Origin: an uncultured Ruminococcus sp.
GTDB lineage: Bacteria; Bacillota; Clostridia; Oscillospirales; Ruminococcaceae
Length of the DNA stretch: 37,215 nt
NCBI GenBank assembly: GCA_900541495.1
Contig: UQKC01000021.1
Coordinates: 1-37,215 of the forward strand
Reading direction: 5' to 3'
The position numbers and the translations under genes are program-made. The notes under the pieces are model-generated. The model did not search any database and was not told where the DNA came from. It worked only from the letters and a program-made list of their open reading frames with translations. This document shows, piece after piece, positions 32,446 through 37,215 of this stretch. Position 1 is the stretch's first letter, and every line of letters starts with the position of its first letter.

Positions 32446-34080
32446 ATGAGATTTGAAGGATTTTCTACCGAAAATAAGCGAATTTCAAAGTGTATCCCAA
32501 CGACCGCAGACACGGTCATAACGGATATTTTAAAGCCGCAGACCGAACGTGCGTCTATGCTCGGATTAGGGCTCAACACCGATGGGATAATCCCTGTTTT
32601 TTTCTGTGGACTTATCGGTTCACCTGCCGAAGAAAATTTGGCAGGCTATAAAAATGCACTTTTCACACTTCGTGAAGACCTTATCCGTTCTCCGAAGTTT
32701 CTGATATTTATTCCCGGTGCAATGAGCGCACCAACTGCTCAGGAAAAAGTATATTTTGATGCTGTTTCACGCGGAAACACTGATGAAGCAGTTTCCGACT
32801 TTTCCAACCTTATCAAAATCGGAAATGACAGCGCCAGAACAGATGAAGCTAAGCGTTTGTTCAAAGAAAATGCCGAAAAATATGCTCCTGTCAGCTTTGA
32901 TGCTCTCTTTGAATACGGTGTAAGAACTATTACTTGGCTCAACCGCTGCACAGCTTCCGAACAGTTCGCTAAGAGCCTTGAAAATGATATCCCGACAGTC
33001 ATTTTCTACGGAAGTGCAGGCGAAAAGGAAGTCGAATTCTTGCATTTTTTGTCGCAGTCTGGTTTTGACGTACTTGTTATATCGGCTTCAAAGGCTTCAC
33101 TTGATGCTTTGAAATTGGGCAATACAGAAAGCCGTATGCAGATATTCGAATTTGCCGCTGACGGCGAGGAATTTTCTTTCCCCGACAGGCTTATCAAGTC
33201 TGCCAAAGCAACTATCGCATACAGTGCCGAGCAGGAGCTTAACAGCTTTATGTACAGCAACACCTCGATATTCAGAGATTTTCAGTTCTCCGATATGCAG
33301 GCACTCACACTCAAAACCACTTACGAGGAAATTGATATACTTTGGCATCAGGCGGCAAGATACCGCACAGGTTTTGATGTTATAAAAAACAAGACCGTCG
33401 TTATTCCGAACATCTTTGCAAAGATAAGCGGCGTTCGTGACGGTGATATGGACGATTACTGGGAAAACGTTAAGATGAAGCTTTCTCCCCTTTCAAGAGT
33501 TATTTACAAAGCTCCGTCCTACGATAAATTTCCGCCGTCCGTTTTCACAGCTTTCAAACCGTTTTATGACGGAACAACGATAAACATTGAAAAGCTGAAA
33601 GATTCCCCCGCAAACGCTTACCGATTTCTTTCAGACGATCTTCAGCTGCTCATTTTCCACAAGATGCAGGAAGCTATCGACAGCGGTCTGCTTATGCTCG
33701 ATGAAAACGAGCTTGTTCCGCTTGTAATATATGTTGGTCTTGCACTTGAACGTGAAGTTCTGAAAATTTTGCAGAAGTTCGACTTCACTAAGGATATCCC
33801 GAAAATAGTTGTTATCGACACTATCGAGGACACATTCAGCAAGGTCGAATGTATACAGCTCCTTTTATTCAATCTTCTCGGCTTTGATATAATTGTTTAC
33901 ACGCCGACAGGCTATAAAAACCTCGAAACATATATCTCGCCCGAGGCTTTCACCACGTTCGGAATGAACGAATTCAAGTATAATGTCCGTATTCCAAGGT
34001 TCAAAATTCCCGACTCTATCCCTGAGCCGAAGGAAAGCGGTGGATTATTTAACAAACTTTTTAAGAAAGGACGCAAATAA
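32446..34080 (+). CDS. yceG: YceG-family protein (Ter-associated 'biosynthetic module' component)
   Basis: The 544-residue protein matches Bacillus YceG (family PF14266) in length and in its place directly before a TelA gene. No signal peptide or membrane segment is visible. The chain looks like two alpha/beta lobes; recognisable segments are IPVFFCGLIGSPAEEN, TVIFYGSAGEKEVEFLHFL, IPKIVVIDTIEDTFSKVE and a basic C-terminus rich in lysine. Published comparative genomics place YceG in the tellurite/Ter stress network, with a proposed but unproven role in making a nucleoside-like metabolite. The ribosome binding site GTGAGG lies about 10 bases before the ATG. No terD/terC/yceCDEF genes are adjacent in the window. 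The biochemical function is unknown. Confidence 0.82.
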   Translation: MRFEGFSTENKRISKCIPTTADTVITDILKPQTERASMLGLGLNTDGIIPVFFCGLIGSPAEENLAGYKNALFTLREDLIRSPKFLIFIPGAMSAPTAQEKVYFDAVSRGNTDEAVSDFSNLIKIGNDSARTDEAKRLFKENAEKYAPVSFDALFEYGVRTITWLNRCTASEQFAKSLENDIPTVIFYGSAGEKEVEFLHFLSQSGFDVLVISASKASLDALKLGNTESRMQIFEFAADGEEFSFPDRLIKSAKATIAYSAEQELNSFMYSNTSIFRDFQFSDMQALTLKTTYEEIDILWHQAARYRTGFDVIKNKTVVIPNIFAKISGVRDGDMDDYWENVKMKLSPLSRVIYKAPSYDKFPPSVFTAFKPFYDGTTINIEKLKDSPANAYRFLSDDLQLLIFHKMQEAIDSGLLMLDENELVPLVIYVGLALEREVLKILQKFDFTKDIPKIVVIDTIEDTFSKVECIQLLLFNLLGFDIIVYTPTGYKNLETYISPEAFTTFGMNEFKYNVRIPRFKIPDSIPEPKESGGLFNKLFKKGRK

Positions 34081-34082
34081 TT

Positions 34083-35252
34083 ATGGGTTTACAGTTCACA
34101 CCGTCATCAGAGCAGGAGGCAGCTGTACAGACAGCAGGCGTTGAAACAGCAACAGCTCAGACTGCACCAACAATTACAGCAGCTCCCGAAAATTTCTCAA
34201 TGGTGGAGGTTCAGCAGAACATCAAGAATGACCTCGTCAAGAATGAAGCTGTTCAGAAACTCGTTGACTCTATCAACATCAACGATGTCAACTCCATTGT
34301 AAAGTTCGGCAACGATGCCGCAACCGAGATCTCAAAGGCTTCCGATCAGGTTCTCAATGCAATGAATATGAAGCAGATCGATGATTCGGGCGAAATGCTC
34401 ACCGCTCTCGCTGCTGTTATGGAACAGTTCGATGCAAAGGAACTTACCGAAGAACCTAAAAAGGGCTTCTTCGCAAATCTCCGCAAGCAGATCGACAAGC
34501 TTCTCGAAAAATATCACACAATGGGCGAAAATGTTGACCGCATCTATGTTCAGCTCAAAGGCTACGAAAAAGAGATCGAACAGTCCAATGTTAAGCTTGA
34601 ACAGATGTACAATGCAAACATCAACTACTATAAAGATCTTACCCTCTATATTATGGCAGGCGAACAGGCTTGCGTAGAGCTTGACCAGTACATCGACGAA
34701 TACAAGAAGAAGCTTGAACAGAACCCTGATTCCGGTGCTGTTGCAATGGATCTCCAGAACCTTGAAAATGTCCGCGAGATCTTCCAGCAGAGAGTAATGG
34801 ATCTTAAAATTGCGGAAAATGTCGCAATGCAGACTGTTCCGATGCTCAAAACAATGCAGTATTCAAACCTCAACCTTATCAGAAAGATAAATTCCGCATT
34901 CATCATCACAATGCCTGTTTTCAAGCAGTCACTTGCGCAGGCTGTAATGCTCAAGCGTCAGAAAGTTCAGGCTGATTCAATGGCAGCACTTGACGCAAAG
35001 ACGAATGAACTTCTTGTCAAGAATGCTCACAACACTGTTGAGCAGTCCAAGATGATAGCAAAAATGGCTTCGGGCAGCTCGATAAAGATCGAAACCCTCG
35101 AAGAAACATGGCAGACCATTGTAAGCGGTATCGAAGAAACAAGAAAGATACAGGAAGATGCAAAGGTAAAACGTGCAGAGGATTCCAAGCGTCTTGAAGC
35201 TCTCAAACAGGATTACAAAAACAAGCTTGAAGCAACAAGACAGACATATTGA
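34083..35252 (+). CDS. telA: TelA/YceH-family toxic-anion resistance protein
   Basis: The 389-residue soluble protein is mostly alpha-helical with long coiled-coil-like stretches (about 110-230 and 310-385), typical of TelA. The family core is visible in GFFANLRKQIDKLLEKYHTM, QLKGYEKEIEQSNVKLEQMY and the region around FIITMPVFKQSLAQAVMLKRQ. TelA proteins are linked to tellurite, nisin and other envelope stresses; the mechanism is not settled. The N-terminal 35 residues are Gln/Thr/Ala-rich and probably disordered. It begins 2 bases after the yceG stop with AAAGGACG upstream, so the two are cotranscribed, and a strong terminator follows. Confidence 0.9.
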   Translation: MGLQFTPSSEQEAAVQTAGVETATAQTAPTITAAPENFSMVEVQQNIKNDLVKNEAVQKLVDSININDVNSIVKFGNDAATEISKASDQVLNAMNMKQIDDSGEMLTALAAVMEQFDAKELTEEPKKGFFANLRKQIDKLLEKYHTMGENVDRIYVQLKGYEKEIEQSNVKLEQMYNANINYYKDLTLYIMAGEQACVELDQYIDEYKKKLEQNPDSGAVAMDLQNLENVREIFQQRVMDLKIAENVAMQTVPMLKTMQYSNLNLIRKINSAFIITMPVFKQSLAQAVMLKRQKVQADSMAALDAKTNELLVKNAHNTVEQSKMIAKMASGSSIKIETLEETWQTIVSGIEETRKIQEDAKVKRAEDSKRLEALKQDYKNKLEATRQTY

Positions 35253-35265
35253 TCTCGTTCAAAGA

Positions 35266-35304
35266 GGAAACGGCAGATTTTCATTGCCGTTTCCTTTTCT
35301 TTTT
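35266..35304 (+). terminator. Terminator of the yceG-telA operon
   Basis: GGAAACGGCA (35266-35275) pairs perfectly with TGCCGTTTCC (35285-35294) around nine bases, followed by a T-rich run. It separates telA from asnB. Confidence 0.9.
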
Positions 35305-35318
35305 GTTAAATCTTCATA

Positions 35319-35347
35319 TTGCATTATCTTCGGTAATAAAGTATAAT
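35319..35347 (+). promoter_or_regulatory. Promoter of asnB
   Basis: TTGCAT (35319-35324) and TATAAT (35342-35347) are separated by 17 bases, 31 bases before the asnB ATG. Confidence 0.75.
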
Positions 35348-35378
35348 ATATGTATATTTCTATTTTTGGAGGAACATT

Positions 35379-37199
35379 ATGTGCGGTTTTGTTGGCTTTA
35401 CAAATACAAAAGATAATTCCAATCGCATCATCGAAGATATGATGGATAAGATACGTCACCGCGGTCCCGACTCGGGCGGCAAATATACTGACGAAGATAT
35501 CGCTCTCGGTTTCCGCCGTTTGAGCATCATTGATATTACGGAATCGGGCGACCAGCCTATTTACAACGAAGACAGAAGCAAGGTCCTCCTTTTTAACGGC
35601 GAGATCTACAACTTCCGGTCCATTCGTGAAGAACTTGTTGCAAAGGGACATATTTTCACGACCAAGACCGACTCGGAAGTTCTTCTCCACGGATATGAAG
35701 AATACGGTGAAAAGCTTCTCGACAAGCTTCGCGGAATGTTCGCTTTCGTTATCTGGGATACCAAGACAAAAGAGCTCTTCGGCGCAAGAGATTTCTTCGG
35801 AATCAAGCCGCTTTACTATGCCGTAATGGGCGATACATTTATGTTTGGCTCGGAAATAAAGGCTTTTCTTGCTCACCCCGATTTCAAGAAAGAGCTTAAT
35901 GAAACAGCACTTGAAAATTATCTCACTTTCCAGTACTCCCCTACTAACGAAACATTTTTCAAGAATGTTTACAAGCTTCCTGCCGCTCACTGCTTCAAGT
36001 ATAAAAACGGCAAGCTTGATGTAAAGCGTTACTGGGATATCAACTTCAACGCAGATGAAAAGCCTGATATGGACGAATGGGTAGATCGTATTTCCGATAC
36101 ATTCAAGAACTCCGTTGAGGCACATAAAATTGCCGATGTCGAAGTCGGAAGCTTCCTTTCGAGCGGCGTAGATTCAAGCTATGTTGCTTCCGTCGCAAAT
36201 GTTGATAAAACTTTCACAGTCGGTTTCGGTGAGGATGAAAAGTACAATGAAATTGGCTGGGCAAAGGAATTTTCACAGTATATCGGCAAGGAAAATATCA
36301 GCAAGGTCATCTCTCCCGAAGAATACTGGGGCAATATCAAAAGGATTCAGTACCACATGGACGAACCGCTCGCTGACCCGTCTTGCATTGCGCTTTATTT
36401 CGTCTGCAACAAGGCTTCGGAATATGTAAAGGTCGTTCTCTCGGGCGAAGGCGCAGATGAAATTTTCGGCGGCTACAATGTTTACAAAGAACCGCTCGGT
36501 TCACACGCCTACAAGTCGCTCCCTAAGTTTATCCGCCGCGGAATAGGCAATGTTGCTTCGCATCTTCCTCAGAAGAGAGGCGTAAACTTCCTCGTCCGCA
36601 ACGGAAAAGATCTTGAAGAACGCTTTATTGGCAACGCTTATATGTTCACACCGAAAGACCGCAAAAAGCTTCTTAAAATAAAAACAAACGCTCCCGATCC
36701 GACCGTTATCACAGCACCTTTCTATGATAAGGTCAAGGACAAGGATCAGATAACAAAGATGCAGTATCTTGACCTCCACCTTTGGATGACGGGTGATATC
36801 CTGCTCAAAGCCGACAAAATGTCAATGGCAAACTCGCTTGAACTCCGTGTACCTTTCCTCGACAAAAAGATAATGGAGCTTGCGGAGCAGATACCGTGGA
36901 GATACAGAGTAAGCACCGAAAACACCAAGCTTGCAATGCGTCAGGCTGCACTCCGTGCAGCACCTCCGAAGACTGCGAACAAAAAGAAGCTTGGCTTCCC
37001 CGTTCCTATCAGAGTATGGCTCAAAGAAGATAAATATTACGGCATCGTAAAGGATTCATTCACCTCCCCTGCCGCTGAAAAATTCTTCAACACCGACCTG
37101 CTCGTTAAGCTTCTTGATGAGCACCGCGAGGGCAAATACGACAACAGCAGAAAGATATGGACAGTTTTCATTTTTTTACAGCTTAAGTATATTATATAA
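35379..37199 (+). CDS. asnB: Glutamine-hydrolysing asparagine synthetase AsnB
   Basis: AsnB makes asparagine from aspartate, ATP and glutamine. The 606-residue protein is complete. The N-terminal glutaminase domain begins MCGFVGF, with Cys2 as nucleophile after Met removal, and has RHRGPD at 27-31, RLSIID at 47-52 and NGEIYN at 73-78. The synthetase domain has the PP-loop SSGVDSS at 261-267 and GEGADEIFGGY near 356-366. GGAGG lies 7 bases before the ATG. It has its own promoter. The last 16 bases of the window after its TAA hold nothing assignable. Confidence 0.96.
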   Translation: MCGFVGFTNTKDNSNRIIEDMMDKIRHRGPDSGGKYTDEDIALGFRRLSIIDITESGDQPIYNEDRSKVLLFNGEIYNFRSIREELVAKGHIFTTKTDSEVLLHGYEEYGEKLLDKLRGMFAFVIWDTKTKELFGARDFFGIKPLYYAVMGDTFMFGSEIKAFLAHPDFKKELNETALENYLTFQYSPTNETFFKNVYKLPAAHCFKYKNGKLDVKRYWDINFNADEKPDMDEWVDRISDTFKNSVEAHKIADVEVGSFLSSGVDSSYVASVANVDKTFTVGFGEDEKYNEIGWAKEFSQYIGKENISKVISPEEYWGNIKRIQYHMDEPLADPSCIALYFVCNKASEYVKVVLSGEGADEIFGGYNVYKEPLGSHAYKSLPKFIRRGIGNVASHLPQKRGVNFLVRNGKDLEERFIGNAYMFTPKDRKKLLKIKTNAPDPTVITAPFYDKVKDKDQITKMQYLDLHLWMTGDILLKADKMSMANSLELRVPFLDKKIMELAEQIPWRYRVSTENTKLAMRQAALRAAPPKTANKKKLGFPVPIRVWLKEDKYYGIVKDSFTSPAAEKFFNTDLLVKLLDEHREGKYDNSRKIWTVFIFLQLKYII

Positions 37200-37215
37200 A
37201 TTAAATTTATGCAAT

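Noticed and set aside
35259..36125. 288-codon minus-strand frame opposite asnB and its promoter
   Set aside because: It overlaps the terminator, promoter and glutaminase domain of asnB, has no family features, and no promoter of its own.
1..37215. CRISPR arrays, tRNA/rRNA genes, insertion sequences, toxin-antitoxin or defence genes
   Set aside because: Read for by eye on both strands; no regularly spaced repeats, no tRNA-like cloverleaf other than T-box pairing, and no transposase or defence-family motifs were found.

Overview
The window is a dense, gene-rich stretch of bacterial chromosome. Most of it is housekeeping. Gene content and order point to a Gram-positive member of the class Clostridia, most likely Ruminococcaceae/Oscillospiraceae. 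The signs are strong GGAGG-type ribosome binding sites, a Bacillus/Clostridium-type yicC-remA-gmk-rpoZ...priA-def-fmt-rsmB-rlmN-prpC-prkC-rsgA-thiN gene string, a tyrosyl-tRNA synthetase T-box, PASTA kinase, ScpA/ScpB, and sporulation-linked genes (spoVM, ytfJ/gerW, dacF-like). The family assignment is inference; nothing in the window fixes genus or species. I saw no tRNA, rRNA, CRISPR array, insertion sequence or prophage.

Layout. (1) 67-276: a small four-cysteine protein on the + strand, converging on a shared terminator. (2) 306-6396, minus strand: a five-gene operon of two M16 peptidase-like proteins (one with and one without the zinc motif), lgt, folD and a class B penicillin-binding protein. 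(3) 6652-7644, + strand: a Xer-type tyrosine recombinase with its own promoter and terminator. (4) 7666-21423, minus strand: one long operon from a promoter at 21492-21520: yicC, remA, gmk, rpoZ, priA, def, fmt, a yugP-type zinc peptidase, rsmB, rlmN, prpC, prkC, rsgA, thiN and, at the end, a 29-codon gene that I identify as spoVM. (5) 21581-24799, minus strand: three genes for a biotin-dependent carboxyltransferase complex (12S-like, 1.3S-like, 5S-like subunits) under a good promoter, with no membrane decarboxylase subunit beside it. (6) 24916-30181, minus strand: M50 peptidase, scpA, scpB, DUF2953 protein, ytfJ, D-Ala-D-Ala carboxypeptidase and rluB. (7) 30395-30583: rpmB, divergent from the M50 gene. 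(8) 30708-32347, minus strand: tyrS with a T-box leader. (9) 32446-37199, + strand: a YceG/TelA pair of the tellurite/toxic-anion (Ter-associated) type, then asnB.

How it works together. The long operon joins nucleotide supply (gmk), transcription (rpoZ), replication restart (priA), translation start and ribosome maturation (def, fmt, rsmB, rlmN, rsgA) and a Ser/Thr kinase-phosphatase pair, and ends with a sporulation micropeptide. Cell envelope (lgt, PBP, DacF-like enzyme), chromosome segregation (scpAB, Xer) and spore genes (spoVM, ytfJ) recur through the window. The less ordinary items are the spoVM micro-gene, a ribosome-binding-site-sequestering hairpin before the PBP gene, the transcarboxylase-like cassette with a divergent carboxyltransferase, a PriA with an altered helicase motif II, and a YceG-TelA pair with no Ter genes next to it. 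I did not find a clear, wholly new multi-gene system.
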